This document shows, piece after piece, positions 25,201 through 43,889 of a stretch of 64,000 bases of DNA. The translations under genes and the position numbers were made by a program. Positions within the stretch are counted from its first letter, which is position 1. Each line of letters starts with the position of its first letter. The notes beneath the pieces are model-generated. The model was not told the origin of the DNA. It was given only the letters and a program-made list of their open reading frames with translations, and did not search any database. The DNA comes from Lingula anatina. Taxonomy: Eukaryota; Brachiopoda; Lingulata; Lingulida; Lingulidae. Location: positions 947,237 to 1,011,236 of the forward strand of contig NW_019773514.1 in assembly GCF_001039355.2 (NCBI RefSeq), written 5' to 3'.

Positions 25201-26094
25201 CCTAACAGATAAAGAAAGATCTGTGTTGATAATATAAAAGCAAACTATATCTGAAAGTTATCTGAAAGACTAACATGAGGCATGGATTCAGCTAACTATT
25301 ATAATGACATTTTTCTTTTTAGCATTGCCATTTATTACAACACTGCAATCACATCAGGGCATAAGAAGATGATGAAGCTACTAGAAGAACAGTTAGCACT
25401 GGTAGGTTTACAACTATGAGCATTATGTACTTCTAAAACGTATCTCTGTTCAGTATTGATGTTAATTTGCCACTTTGCTGGATAGTTTAAGAGTGGCAGC
25501 ATTTAGTTTTCTCGTTTAGAAAAATAAATTGTATTGAACACTTTTACAAATCTCAAATGTGTAAACATATTTTCTAAAAAGGAAATTTATATTTAATTTG
25601 TGGTGTTTATTTATCTTGAATTGACGTATTCTGTACCGTTGCTATGTTTTCCAGTAGTTTGCTATGGTTGATTTTAATTAAGTATGACGTCAGCTAGTAC
25701 TTGTGCTCAATTGAAAAAGATCACTGTCATAGAAAGTTATGAAAAATAGTTACTAACTTGTTACATTTCAAACTTGACAAGCTCACAAAAAATTCCTAAA
25801 ACAAACTTTTATGCTCAATGTGAAATCTAGATTTAAATATTAGATGTGAACAGACAGATTTTATTTTAGAACATTTCACACCTTTAGATATATTTATATA
25901 ACTAAAACTTGCTGTGCACATGTATGCTAATGAAGCCCTATTGTTTGAATATTCATTAACTTTAACACATCGTTGTATTGTTCTTTAAGGAAGGGAAGGA
26001 TAAACAGTTCCTGCTTAATCGTGTTAATGAAGCCATACAGAGAGGGGAATTAAGGGCCTCTGATACTGACGTCATGGCGAGTGACAGTAATTGA
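520..26094 (+). CDS. TMC-family transmembrane channel-like protein, 19 coding exons, 999 aa
   Basis: Exons read from splice sites and phase: 520-577, 1912-2287, 5997-6476, 7497-7566, 7848-7929, 8968-9273, 9513-9631, 9841-9986, 10661-10808, 11060-11221, 11445-11608, 12703-12820, 13032-13129, 13425-13535, 14622-14697, 18955-19088, 19944-20111, 25323-25401, 25990-26094. All introns are GT–AG, all phases agree, and the sum is 3000 nt with a stop at 26092-26094. The family call rests on the TMC signature CWETYVGQQ (residues 744-752), [13 protein letters not shown] (356-368), [12 protein letters not shown] (813-824) and PSQSCGPFR in the 19944 exon. About nine hydrophobic segments are visible; TMC proteins normally have ten. 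The ~350-residue N-terminus is basic and low-complexity. TMC proteins are membrane channel or mechanotransduction components. The C-terminal [12 protein letters not shown]...GKDKQFLL motif and the length recall TMC5/TMC7, but I cannot assign a subtype. The ATG at 520 is the first in frame; no upstream exon was found. Confidence 0.93.
1241..1290. repeat. (TG)25 microsatellite
   Basis: Uninterrupted TG dinucleotide run in TMC intron 1. The rest of this intron (578-1911) shows nothing else I can name. Confidence 0.97.
1912..6476 (+). CDS. TMC N-terminal low-complexity exons 2 and 3
   Basis: Exon 2 (1912-2287) and exon 3 (5997-6476) encode most of the cytoplasmic N-terminus, residues 20 to 304. 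Exon 2 has a short HT-repeat stretch (THTHTHTTT) followed by Ser/Arg-rich sequence ([14 protein letters not shown]). Exon 3 is rich in Gly, His, Asp, Arg and Pro ([18 protein letters not shown]) and then turns acidic (VEDDDFPHQ) before the basic segment that leads into the membrane domain. No domain is recognised. The exon 3 acceptor (aatcagcagctaag) has a poor pyrimidine tract, but using it keeps the frame, and the first codon completed in exon 3 is followed at once by an ATG (5998). That ATG could be an alternative start. Confidence 0.75.
2288..5996. other. TMC intron 2, no feature recognised
   Basis: This 3.7-kb AT-rich intron contains homopolymer runs (T and G near 2480-2500) and short unconvincing open frames, for example near 5460-5720. 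I see no exon, RNA gene or clear transposon in it. Confidence 0.5.
8217..8575. repeat. Complex inverted plus direct repeat, probable non-autonomous element
   Basis: The segment 8217-8314 (gtcttgggat...gaatcagc) reappears as an imperfect reverse complement at 8499-8575 (gttgattccactgattgtac...tggtcttgg). Between them a block of about 80 nt occurs twice in direct orientation (8316-8391 and 8433-8515), both copies containing cacacgat, aattac and gattccact. It lies in TMC intron 5. No coding capacity is seen. Confidence 0.65.
8968..14697 (+). CDS. TMC membrane-domain exons 6-15
   Basis: These ten exons carry the first seven or so membrane segments. TM1 lies near residues 371-394 in exon 6. The extracellular loop of exons 6-8 is Thr/Ser-rich with eight N-glycosylation sequons. 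TM2 lies near 526-545 (exon 8), TM3 in exon 10 ([16 protein letters not shown]), TM4 in exon 11 ([17 protein letters not shown]), TM5 in exon 12 and TM6 in exon 13, just after the conserved [11 protein letters not shown]7 is in exon 15 ([17 protein letters not shown]). The TMC consensus is intact at every exon junction, so no exon appears to be missing here. Confidence 0.9.
12369..12428. repeat. Compound TG/GTTT microsatellite
   Basis: Interrupted TG repeats run into five GTTT units in TMC intron 11. Confidence 0.9.
13636..13880. repeat. Possible dispersed repeat in TMC intron 14
   Basis: The 17-nt phrase ttaccttcNggtcatatt occurs at about 13683 and 13757, and the segment ends in a small hairpin (gggtctggcc...gaccc) followed by aataaaac and a T run. 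Its base composition differs from the flanking AT-rich intron. No family is recognised. Confidence 0.3.
14742..17621 (-). CDS. Divergent seven-transmembrane receptor (class A GPCR-like) nested in a TMC intron, 519 aa
   Basis: Four minus-strand exons join in phase: 17621-17501 (ATG at 17621), 16707-16521, 16267-16200 and 15925-14742 (stop at the low end). They total 1560 nt, with GT–AG sites throughout. Predicted helices: TM1 5-29, TM2 42-65, TM3 75-101, TM4 113-127 with W122 in the position expected for TM4 Trp, TM5 167-190, TM6 218-236, TM7 249-274. The end of TM7 runs [16 protein letters not shown], which aligns in spacing with NPxxY plus helix 8 of class A receptors. The cytoplasmic tail of about 240 residues is Ser/Thr/Pro-rich. 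Not present: a DRY-like motif after TM3 (LAWLSL instead), the TM3–loop 2 cysteine pair, and an authentic NPxxY. The 68-nt TM4 exon is too short to be noticed as an open frame. Ligand and subfamily are unknown. It could also be another 7TM family. Confidence 0.8.
16810..17401. mobile_element. MITE-like element, copy 1
   Basis: The ends are near-perfect inverted repeats: AAGGATATTAT at the left and CAATATCCTT at the right. The body matches copy 2 at 21343-22042 along its length with substitutions and one large indel (shared phrases include gcaactcaaagctttaatcat and gaatgtatgtaaggcagtaa). It sits in the first intron of the nested receptor gene, which is also TMC intron 15. No open frame is present. 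The site flanks (TTA / TAA) are compatible with a TA target. Confidence 0.8.
18955..26094 (+). CDS. TMC C-terminal exons 16-19
   Basis: Exon 16 (18955-19088) encodes [12 protein letters not shown] and a hydrophobic helix ending in LPIGVCIG. Exon 17 (19944-20111) supplies PSQSCGPFR, the conserved extracellular Cys-Gly-Pro-Phe motif, and the start of the last membrane segment. Exon 18 (25323-25401) finishes that segment and starts the amphipathic [12 protein letters not shown] helix. Exon 19 (25990-26094) ends in a short polar tail. Exon 17 is easy to miss because exons 16 and 18 are also phase-compatible with each other; skipping it would remove exactly 56 residues in frame, including the CGPF motif. 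The 5.2-kb intron before exon 18 contains the first assembly gap. Confidence 0.9.
20145..20180 (+). repeat. Foldback motif, solo copy
   Basis: The segment tttttatgcaaagacacag followed by atgtgtctgt resembles the left end of the repeat at 47228. The core agacacagatgtgtct is an inverted repeat with a 2-nt spacer. Confidence 0.45.
20799..20949 (-). repeat. Left arm of a divergent inverted repeat
   Basis: Reads ggggtgggcaaatga...gtggattctatggccattt and matches the reverse complement of 23222-23384 (aaatggccatagaatccac...tcatttgcccacccct) with many substitutions. The two arms enclose about 2.3 kb that contains MITE copy 2 and the CATTC-rich element. Confidence 0.65.
21343..22042. mobile_element. 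MITE-like element, copy 2
   Basis: Termini AAGGATATTGTTAC and GTGACGATATCCTT form an inverted repeat of about 14 nt with one or two mismatches. It is about 100 nt longer than copy 1, with extra sequence near 21675-21775. It sits in TMC intron 17, next to another repeat that starts near 22057. Confidence 0.8.
22057..22756. repeat. CATTC/GAATG-rich element with weak terminal inverted repeats
   Basis: The ends share cacac and then the agaatgag...aatg pattern in inverted order (agtcacactgg...ggaatgagc at left, gctcattctg...gtgtgacag at right). Inside, the pentamer cattc or its complement gaatg recurs at short intervals in both orientations. No open frame is convincing. Confidence 0.5.
22263..23384. 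repeat. Exact duplication, left copy (abuts the first gap)
   Basis: This 1122-nt block appears identical, wherever compared, to 24000-25121 at a constant offset of 1737 nt. The left copy runs right up to the N gap and the right copy begins right after it. Both contain the same repeat material. Confidence 0.9.
23385..23999. other. Assembly gap 1 (615 N)
   Basis: Run of N inside TMC intron 17. No coding sequence is expected to be missing, because exons 17 and 18 join in phase and reproduce the family consensus. Confidence 0.99.
24000..25121. repeat. Exact duplication, right copy
   Basis: Starts at the first base after the N run and ends at ...gcccacccct a, exactly where the left copy is cut by the gap. 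The sequence continues uniquely after 25121. Confidence 0.9.
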
Positions 26095-29000
26095 AATGAA
26101 GCTTTCTGTTTGGTTACCTGTGCAACACACCCTGGGAACATCTGTTATACAGATTGAAGCAACAGCATAATGTCACTTTCATATTTACAGTAATTATTAT
26201 AGGGAGAAAATTGTTAATTTTTACAGATACTGTATTTTTTAAGTCATAATTCCTTAAAGGGAGAACAACTCTTTGAAATCTATATTTCACAATATTTCTA
26301 TATTTCACAATAAATACATTGTAAACAACTCATGGAAATATAATTCTATTTTACCACAAAAAAACACAGTAATAGCAATAAATCTGAAATCTGTGCTTGC
26401 CATCCAATCACAGACCTCCATAGATGGCTATACTCTGTAATGATCTCTTAAGAGATTATTACAAAAAAACAAACTTTTGAGAAAAAAACAGGGACTAACT
26501 TTGAATATAGAAATGGATTCATTAACCATTGGTAAGCATGGGGAAATTGTTGTTTACCCCAGGAAAATTCATTTTTGGGCCAAAATGAACAGTTGTTATC
26601 ACTTTAGAATGAGAGCATTCCCACTGAGTGGAAGCAACAAAACTGAAAAGCAGGCTATTTTATAGTTCTATTCTATGCATTAAAAGCACCACAAATGCTA
26701 TACAGAAATTTAATTTTTATGGTTCTAAAATTATGAATCTGAAAGAATGGTAAGTTTTGCCCATTGAAAAGATAGAGTCATTGCTGTATGTATTGTTTTT
26801 TATTAAGGACTCAAAACTTCCTTTTCAGAAAGAAATGTTCAAACTTGTGCTACATCACTTATTATTGAAATATTCTATAGAATATTACAATTGTGTATAT
26901 AATCAGCAAAAGGGGTATAATAATTTAAATGTTTCAAGGTTCTAATTATATGAAATTTTGTTAAAGATTTTTTACATATTGTTGAATCCAAAAATTAAAG
27001 TAACATGTTTTGAAATGCTTATGATAAAGCAGAACGTATACTTGCCTAATGTTCAACTTTACCAGTATTGCTCATTTGTACCATATTTATTGCTATAAAT
27101 CCATACTGTAACAGTTTTGTTTAAGACAATGTATTATGAGAAAAACTAGCAAACTTATGTATTTAATAATGATATCTCATTTATTCCTTATGTTACAGCT
27201 TTGATAAAATAATTGGCACTTCATTTCGATTCTATTAACATCTATTTTGAAGATTCTAGGTATCATTCTGTTTTGTAGGATATACTTAATAGAGATTTCT
27301 GGTCTTTGTATTACTTTTCTTAATTTAATTTGTAAAAAACTTGATTTGATACTATGCTGGTACACATTGTGCCAACAAGTAAATAAATGCATAAATTACA
27401 AAGTAAATGAATATGATTTATTATTTTATTTTAATAATAGATTAAAATCTACATTTCATTGTATGTGTACATATCTAGTTAGCTTTCATAAATTTAAATC
27501 TCTTTATCTCTATCAGCTATATTGTTCTCCATTTAAAAGTTGAATCTTTTTGTATTTACTAGTATTATTTAATTTTGTGTGGTGATGTTCAATATATAAA
27601 ACAAAAATGTGGCTGGCCATGTGAAAATTTGAATTTGAGACAATTTCTTTGTACATATTTAATTCTTATGGAGATAAAAGAAATATTACAGCTAAGGTGG
27701 CGAAACATATTGATCTCTGTCTATCTTAAAGTTTCCCTGTTATCATTAATTATATCACAAATGTATCAATGTACATGATTGCGCGATGTTATCTTGATGC
27801 CTAGTTACTTGTTTCTAGAAAAACCATTGTAATTTCTTGGTAAATGGCATTGTTACTATTTGCAATATTTGGAATATTTGCAAATTGTGCCTTATTCATT
27901 GTTGTTAAATTTTGCAAGAAACACTTCAAAATGTGTCACGTTTACCAATACGGTATTATTTCTTAATCACACAGCCTTCCCAAAATGATATATATGTATA
28001 AGTCATAAGCATAAAAATAAATAATGATTGTTTAATTTTAGTTGATTATTGTCTCTGAAATTTCTGACACTCCTGTACAGTAAGGACATGTTTTCACATA
28101 TTTGAACTGTTTTCTGAGGAGTTTAAATTTACCAATTTCACTGACTAGTTGGCTGGTAGAAGAATGCAGAGGCATTCTTTATCAAGAATAACAGCCCCCT
28201 AAAGAGGCAAACCAGTCCATATAGACTACCCTAGTCCAAATCCATTCTGAGATTCTGAACATAGTGAGGGATTGAATCTTACAAACTGCACTAATTTGGG
28301 GTAATTGCCATTTTTGACACTAAATTACACAATACATGATAAAAGATTTACCATCAATTTTATATAAGCAATTTACAAAATTGTTAAGTTGAAGAAAATG
28401 TCAAAGAGCACCTTTACAAATAAAATAAGTTCAATACTGAGACTGTTGACATGCCTCAGAATTGAATCTGAGGAAAACCCATTTATATACAAAAAAAAAA
28501 AAAACAACATAAGTACAACAAAAATAAACTAAGCAAGTTTCAAAGCAAAATGGACATTGTTTTGCATTATAGCGGTGGATAAAATTTGATTAAAAAAAAG
28601 AAAAAGCATTTGGAAAAAGGGCCAATTAGGTTGATTTTTGAACTTGACCTGTATTTCATAAAAATTATCAGTTCCATCAGTTTGAAGACAAAAGGTAAAA
28701 CGGATTTCATTTTATTTGTATAGAATATGCTGAAAAATAAAAACAGCATAACGTTTGGAAAATTGGGTCGATCAGGCTAATTTTCGATCTTGACCTGTAT
28801 TTTATGAATATTCTGTGTCTGTACATAAAAACAGGAGTAATAGTACTAGGAGGAGTGCTAGGTAATCGAAAGGGGCAATCTTGTTTGTGCCTCGTTTTCC
28901 TCTACTATACTATACTATTTTCCTCTACTTACTTAGTCTTCAATGTAAAAAGATGGCTAGATCTAAAAGAATTGACTTTATGCAAAGCTTAGAAGAGATA

Positions 29001-29232
29001 AAACCTGTTTTATTTACAGGAAATGTGGCTATCATTGTTGCTGCACGTGCTTAGTGTAAAAATAGAAAATTAATTAGGGGGCGTGTCTGTTGTTCAACAT
29101 TAGATCGACGATTGGACGATTTTGATGACGAAAGCGTTGACTGCCATCAAGAATAACACAGGGAACCACAAAAGCACACCGTTGACAGTCTCTGCATGGT
29201 TCTTTTTACGTCCACAACGTAACAGCCCAGTT
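26095..29232. other. TMC 3' UTR and intergenic region before ETNPPL
   Basis: AT-rich sequence with an AATAAA at 26309-26314 and others further down, for example near 28015. The 3' end of the TMC transcript cannot be fixed. Apart from the repeat at 28570-28832, no gene is seen. A GC-box-like aggggcgtgtc-type sequence near 29077 may belong to the ETNPPL promoter. Confidence 0.5.
28570..28832 (-). repeat. Dispersed tandem-monomer repeat, minus-oriented copy
   Basis: Two monomers with a 146-nt period share ttgacctgtat (28644 and 28790) and the phrase atatgctgaaaaataaaaacagc between them. Reverse-complemented they match the monomers at 47372-47672. The right edge gtgtctgtacataaaaac is the complement of the left edge of the 47228 locus, which fixes the orientation. 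Confidence 0.6.
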
Positions 29233-36887
<7,655 letters not shown>

Positions 36888-39786
36888 ATCATTATGCAGC
36901 AACCTAATATCTTTGAGAGAGGTTGACATTGGTTGAGCTAGGTATCAGGATATATACCTGCAAAACTTATAATGCATTTTAGGGCATTTATTGTGTATGA
37001 TGATAAATGAGTATGTGTTGTTATTGTAATCACACTGTCAGGAAGTTCTCTAATCCATTGTTTTAAAGCATTAAGTGGGGGGATGGGATGTTTGTGAAGC
37101 ACATTATTTATTGATGAGAAATTGTCTTTCAGCACAACAATCACCATGAGCTAAACTTCTAGTTCACCATGGCCATGTTTCATATTTTCACCCTTATTAT
37201 GCCCTCCTGTATTTTCAGTAATTATATATTGATACTAACAAATTATTACACAAAGATGCATTTATAAATAATTCTGAATGTTGAGCAGGCTACATAAATC
37301 CTAAAAAGCTTGAATTAAGCACCCTATTGTATGTGCTTGTATAGCTGTGATCAGAAGTCTGTTCTTTCAGTGCCATTTGCATGCAAGACCTTGACTCTGA
37401 TTTAAATTGTACTATTCAATATCTTTAATTTTTGGAAATCCAGTTATTTACTAGTATAGCTCCTATGAGGTGCTTATGTAACGATTTAGGTCGGATCATT
37501 TATTTTACACAGTGAAGGTACCATCTACCAGGGCCGCAGATTAATTATACATATACTTTTCTTCTCTCACATCAGTGGAGAAATGTGCTGTGAATCAGCC
37601 AGAGACATATCTGTGAATATCTAGTGAAAAATCAATCTGCAGAGGGTACATCGTAGGGATCTTCCTGGTCATCTGAGGTCCTGTACTGCCGTAATACTGA
37701 CTTATACTGCCCGTCATTACTATTTCTCTTTACACATACACAAATAAAAGTCCAAAACCAATTTTTTTACGTGCCAATTTTACACACAAAATGTGAGTGC
37801 TGGTGGACAGATATGTTCTTTTATCTCATGAGGTTTATAGCATTTAAGTGCTGATCACAAATTTTTAACTTGAATTTTAAAATGATTTTACACCATAATG
37901 AATGTATCTAGAAGGTGGTGCAAGGAATCAAAACACATGCAAATGTCAATGCAAAATGAATGTAAAGGATATAAAAAAATTTAAGGTGATGATATATTGC
38001 TTTTTTGATTTAGATTTGTTTTCTCCACTTTGTGATTGTGCTGGTTAAATCTATTACAGCCACATTGGAAAACGTCATCATATTGATGATGAAATAAATC
38101 TTAGAATCAGTTTCTTTGTAATTTTTTTACAGACTTAATATTTTGCTAACAATTTGCAAATCTTTATATAATTTTCGGACCTCAAGAGAGAACAATTTTA
38201 AATGAGAGTGGTCAAGTTTACTATGACTGGATTATAGAACATGATAAGATATTATGATATGAAAGTGAACACATATCTGTATGAGTAAAGTAAAACTAAT
38301 GTGTACTGAGCAATAAAATCACCAATATACTTGTGTTTCCAACTCTTATTCTTAAGTCACTCAATATATTAGAAAAACATCAGAAATGTGACAATTAAAG
38401 TGGCAAAATAATAAATGTTTAATATTTTATTATTACCTTTTTTGGACATTATTAAAAGTGCTTTTCTCTGATGACACGTATGTATCAATATGTTTTGGCT
38501 AAACTTGAAATACAAAGGAGATATATAAAGAATTTTATTTGAACAATGAAAATGTTATCTCCAAAAGGCGTTTCACAAGTATATTGTTTTGAAAAAGATC
38601 TTTTCTTTACTTCAGCCTGCCTGGTAACCTTATGAAAAATTATACATTTCAACTCTTTTAAACTGCCAAATTAAAGGAGAAAATTGTTTTCCCTAGCACG
38701 TAATGATTTAAAAAATTAGTCCTGTGCAGGGGCGGATCCAGGACTATTTGAACTGGGGATCCACAGATGCAAAGCTGGCCCTCCCCCCACCCCTTTAGTG
38801 TGGGGTTTGGACCCCACTGAAGCACCCCAAAAAATTTAGTATTTAGGTGGCAAGTAGTGCCCTTTGGTATGTTTGAAAACTATGATTCATTTAGTCAAAA
38901 TTCTAATTTCAAGAGGGAAGGGGGGAGGGGAATACCCCCTGACGCCCCCTTAAATCCACCACTGCTGTGCATGATGCATATCTTGCACTCTTAGCACACT
39001 ACATGAAGCTGTCACTCTTTTTATGACTTAGTGCAAAAAACATTCAGTTTTTATTATGTATAATTTATATTGAAAAAAAAACCCTTTCACTTAAAATCAT
39101 AAAAATCATGACAAAAAAACATACAAATAATAACTTTTAAAATATTTTGCTGAATTAGGTCACGCAATTATAATTACTTTAATGTTGTCAAAAATGCCAG
39201 CCTTTGTACCAAAGAGAAAATCATGTCAAAATTTTAATTAAAAAATATATATTAAAATTGAAACGAAAAAAAGAAAAAAGGACTAACTTATCATAATTGT
39301 TTTTGCAACGTTTATACATAATTGCTATTAAACGATCGGGGAAATTTTCGCATCACAGACACTCAGACAGCAAGCCTCCTCGTGACATCATATTAGAGGT
39401 ATGAATGTCAGGGTGCACTTCACCTGTCATTGCGTTAGGTGCACCTCACACTGCGCCAACCGCTGACCCTTGCCTTGACCTTGAATTACTACGCAAATAT
39501 TTTGACAATACGGCTTTCTAAATTTATTTATTATGATAAACTCTCAACAATTAATAATTCATATCTGATATCTAATATTACTTTTCCTTTACCGATTTTG
39601 CTTTAATTTTGGTCTTTTATACTCTTAATACTTACTCTTTTTTAACGCACCGATAGCGCACCTGCTGAGTTGTACGGTCAAAGTGAAAACACAGGCAGTT
39701 ATGATGGCCATTGTTGCTTGGGGCCGAAAATGATTCAAATATGTGAGAAGCCGGGTTAAATGGGTGTCGTTCGCTTCATGTAGATC
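36888..39786. other. ETNPPL 3' UTR and intergenic region before RAB11FIP
   Basis: AATAAA signals occur near 37742 and at 38312-38317, so the polyadenylation site is not settled. The transposon-like element at 38727-38964 is the only other named feature. The 5' UTR and promoter of RAB11FIP must lie toward the right end, but no core promoter motif is clear. Confidence 0.5.
38727..38964. mobile_element. Short non-autonomous DNA transposon-like element
   Basis: The ends CAGGGGCGGATCCA and TAAATCCACCACTG are inverted repeats matching at 10 of 14 positions. The interior is C/G-rich with a hairpin (gtgggg...ccccac). The flanks share ctgtg, which may be the remains of a target-site duplication. Termini of the CAGNGGCGGATC kind are common in small animal DNA transposons. 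Confidence 0.6.
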
Positions 39787-42700
39787 ATGGAAGATTCAAG
39801 GGGTACATCGGATGAGCTTCGTGCCATATTTAATCTTTGTGATGAACAGAAAGAAGGCTATATCTCCACCCAACATTTTACTAACTTGATCAAGGAACAT
39901 CTCGGAGGAGGGGAGGAGGCGAGTACAAATAATTTTTGTTTTCGTATATATTATAATTTATCTTAGTGCATGTTGACATCTATGTTATTATTATGGCACT
40001 GGTCTTAAAGACAAATAAAATAAGCATTGATGATATCAACCGAGGTATAATATAGAAATCCTTCATTTTTAATACACGCCTTCAATATATGAGTACATGA
40101 AGTTGTACGAGGCCCTAATGTCAATAACGACCTACTAAATGGTTTCTCTGCATGAAGTGGTCGCACATGTGACTTGAAATACAAGGTTATCTGTCACAAA
40201 GAGGGCGTGCTTTATGAAGGTTTAATCCTTAAAACTCCTGGACTAAAGTCTGAATGATGTGACATGAAGAATGTCTCTTGGGTCATGTCTAAGAGTAATC
40301 TAATCAGGTGATTTGTTCATGGTTTGCTCTTGATATTTTTTAAGCAGATTGCAAATGTCTGTTACCCCTCCTCCCTAACCACATGCTCATTGAGAATATT
40401 TGAGAATGGATACATGCAAAGTTTTAAAACCTATCTCAGCGAAACTGAGGTAAAACTTATTTGTATTTCTGTAACATGCTGCATGATGCATAATCATCGC
40501 CTACTTTATATGTGGAATATCCTTTCACATTATAATATTATGAGTAGAGTCCTGTATTTTTAACAGTGTCAAACATGTATTATGCTGTGTCACACAGTCA
40601 TGGGATAATGGCTATGAAGCAATAAATTAATAAGGAATCAAAATGAATCACCATTATTATCAACCTTTCACGATAACAAATTGAGAACCAGTATAACATT
40701 AATTTTGTTAGATGATTTGTTGTTTTTTTTTCATGTCATAAAATCCCATCCTATTTTAATATTTAAAATGTAAGTGATTCAATGTGCATTATCTCCCACT
40801 AAGGCTGATCTTACTTTCTAGATGTCAAACATTAATAATATAATGGTTATTAAGGATAAAAAAGTGCATAACTACTTTACAATGTCTAATTACTTTTTCT
40901 GCAGGAACTTGTGAATGCAAATAATTTTATAGGTGGGATAGGTAAAAATATGATTACTAGTAGTTTAATGTTAAGCTGGTCCTGTACTGGTTTCTACTTT
41001 GATGTAGGTGTAAAACAGGTTGGAGGCGCAGGATATATAGGGGCGATAAAATAGACATATAAATCACTTCTCCATAAGTTAGCAAAGAATGGCACTGAAC
41101 CTGGTTAATGGCCTCAGAGATTCCAAACAATTGCCACTTTTCTGAAGCATAAACTGCCAACTTATGAAATCAGATTGAATATTTTTCATCACATAATCAA
41201 TTGTCACTATTTGTCAGTGATGGTTTCCACAAAGAAAAAAATCTTCATATAACATTTATTTCTCTATCGATTTTGAGATTTCTACAAGTCAGAATAGGAT
41301 TTTTTCCATAAGTCATATCATTCTTTTGACATGCCACACTATTCAGAGGTCAACTTTAGCTGTACAAAGGAAGTATTAGCCACATTTTACAAACCAAATT
41401 AGGTGAAAATTCTCTTCAAATGTGAGGCTTTTTTCAAGGACATTTGACCTTTAATTTAAAAGTATAAAAAAAGTAATAAAAATTAAAAGCTCAATATATA
41501 AGAGATGAGCACAGCATATCGTAAATAATGCATACCATGATTAGCAAGGTAATTTTAACTTTGATGACCTGCTAGTATGTGAATGTGAAAAACACTCCAT
41601 GTTAATCTTTGGGTTAATGTCCATTAAAAGAGATGTATTTAACAGACCATGTCCAGAGGTGGATAGTATGTTTTAGTTGGCAACAACTTAAATAGTCTCT
41701 TTTTCATAATCATTACATAACAGCATTTTTACATATTAACAGAAACATAATACTAATTGTAAATATTTAATATTCTTTTTATTTAAAAGGGTGGGAAGGT
41801 TGGACAATTAACCCAAACATATGTTCTTCTGTATTAAACCCTCTTTTTCCATTTCTTTTTTCTTTTTTTTTTTTTTTTCATAACTGGATATTTCACATTG
41901 TATTTTAAGGGAGTTGTTAATCAAACTGAAATTAACACAACGCTCTAGACCCTAAAAAAGATATAGTAAATAAGAATTGGCAAATCAAGAACTTTCCAAA
42001 ATAAAAACATTTTCTAAAGAAAGAAATTGTCAAATGCATACAGAAGCCAGTGAAAATTAATATCTGCCATTTAAATCACATGTGATTTGATTATTAATAG
42101 GTGAGGTTTCATCCCAGTCAATTTACCTTTAATATAATACAGTGTGAGTCACAGAGCTTACATTAATACATCAGGTGTGACACTAGTCTGCTTAGCCTGA
42201 CGATTGTTTAAACAGCATAAAGGGTGATGAAAAAAAGCCTGCTTGGGTAAACTAAGTCGGCTTAACAAAGCAGCAATGCATATGCATTAACGTCCTAGCT
42301 TTACGGTGTTCTTGTATTGTTCATGCAAAGTCTGTGACCAAAATAAAATTACTACACATCTTTTGAAAAGCGTAAACAGAATTTTAGAGGCGTTGTGGGC
42401 AAATAAACATGGTAATATAGTGGGTGATTTCATCTGTGAAAACTGTGTGATTGGTCTACAGTCCAAGAGCTTTTTGCTGCCTAGTAAACTATATCTTTGG
42501 AAGTCAGGGGCAGTTTATCTGGGCTTCTTTAACAGATCAGGTCTTCAAAATTACAGGTAAGAACAGGAACTCTTTGGTCACCTTTGGATAAAGGTGTGAT
42601 GAATACTAATCAGAGTTGGCAAGTGAAATTAATTACTTCCTAGTAGGATGCTTCCTTGTTGATTAAAGCAGTTTTATGTATGTTTGGTTGTTTTATGCCT

Positions 42701-43889
42701 TATGTTAGGTAGGAATCCATTGTGGATATACTTTGGAGTGTCTTTAATGGAACCTGATTCAGTGATTGTTTGTGAAGGTCTTTTTCATGGTTTGTGAAGG
42801 CTCTAAATGATTACAAAAATAACAAAACATACTTTATTTGCTGTAGTGTAAATGATTTATGTATTAACTAAATGTCTGCCATAACTACTGGGAAGTGTTT
42901 ATATCCTCCTTTTACAAATTAAAAGAATTGCAAAGTAAAAATGTTGTAATACAATGAAAAAGATTTAGCATTATCCTATTAATACATGTTAAGTCCTATG
43001 TTATTTTAGTTTATTTTTTGTGGCCTTTCAGTGTTACTGACATCTCACCAGTTTCACAGAAAGCAGTGTACAAAGTAACAGTTTCATTCAATCTTCATAA
43101 AATCTGTATTAAAATATATTACAGGTCTTCAAAGATGAAATAGCCAATATCAAATTGTTCTAATTAATACAGCTTAAAATGGCAGTTATCAAGAACTTGT
43201 TGTGTTCTTTGTTACAGGAGATTGTGGTTGTTGTACAGTTTCTGGATCCTGATGGCAATGGCAAGATCACATTTGAGGAATTCTGTGAAGGAATAAGACA
43301 AATTTTAAAGATTAAAGGTATGAGTTTATCACATGGCATATAATAATTACAGTAGCACCTGTGGACTGTTATTTTATTTATTTATTTTTGTAAATACCTT
43401 GCTTCATATCTGATGCCAACCCCAATCAGTTATTTTAAGCAGTTAGAACAGTATTTCTAAAATGTTTAATTCATGTAAAAACATTTACACGTTTGTCTAA
43501 TAGTGCATATTAGTTAATTACTATCTTTATTAGATCCCTAGTGATGACAAAACTTACACTAACATACATTGAATGGCTGTCAAAAGTCAAAAATTAAGTA
43601 AATGTTAAAACATGTCAAATAATTGGAATATTTTGTCCTATGTATTGATATGATTAATTTGACTTAATTAACTATTTTTGCTAAAAGATTGTTTTTCTCC
43701 TCTGCCTGTATTGCATGTGATGTAGACAACAATGATGCAACTGGCTAGAATTGGTTAGTAATGTTATTTGTTGTTCTTCCAGGAGAGTCTGACCTTCCTA
43801 TAGGTGCTAAACGTCTGAGTGGCAGCTTGAATTATCTCAGTGAAGATACATTAGTTCCTGAGGAAGATAACAACAGCAATGGGGTTGGT
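39787..43889 (+). CDS. RAB11FIP EF-hand exons 1-3
   Basis: Exon 1 (39787-39918) starts MEDSRGTSDELRAIF and ends GGGEE. Exon 2 (43218-43317) continues EIVVVVQFLDPDG and carries the calcium-competent EF loop. Exon 3 starts at 43783 (GESDLPIGAKRLSG) and leaves the Glu/Asn-rich run EEDNNSNG. The donor of exon 3 is uncertain: GT at 43884 (phase 0), 43888 (phase 1) or 43893 (phase 0) are the options before an in-frame stop. Exon 1 is joined to exon 2 with a GC donor at 39919-39920 (GAG|GCGAGT). The nearest GT donor, one codon later, gives a premature stop in exon 2. Confidence 0.82.
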
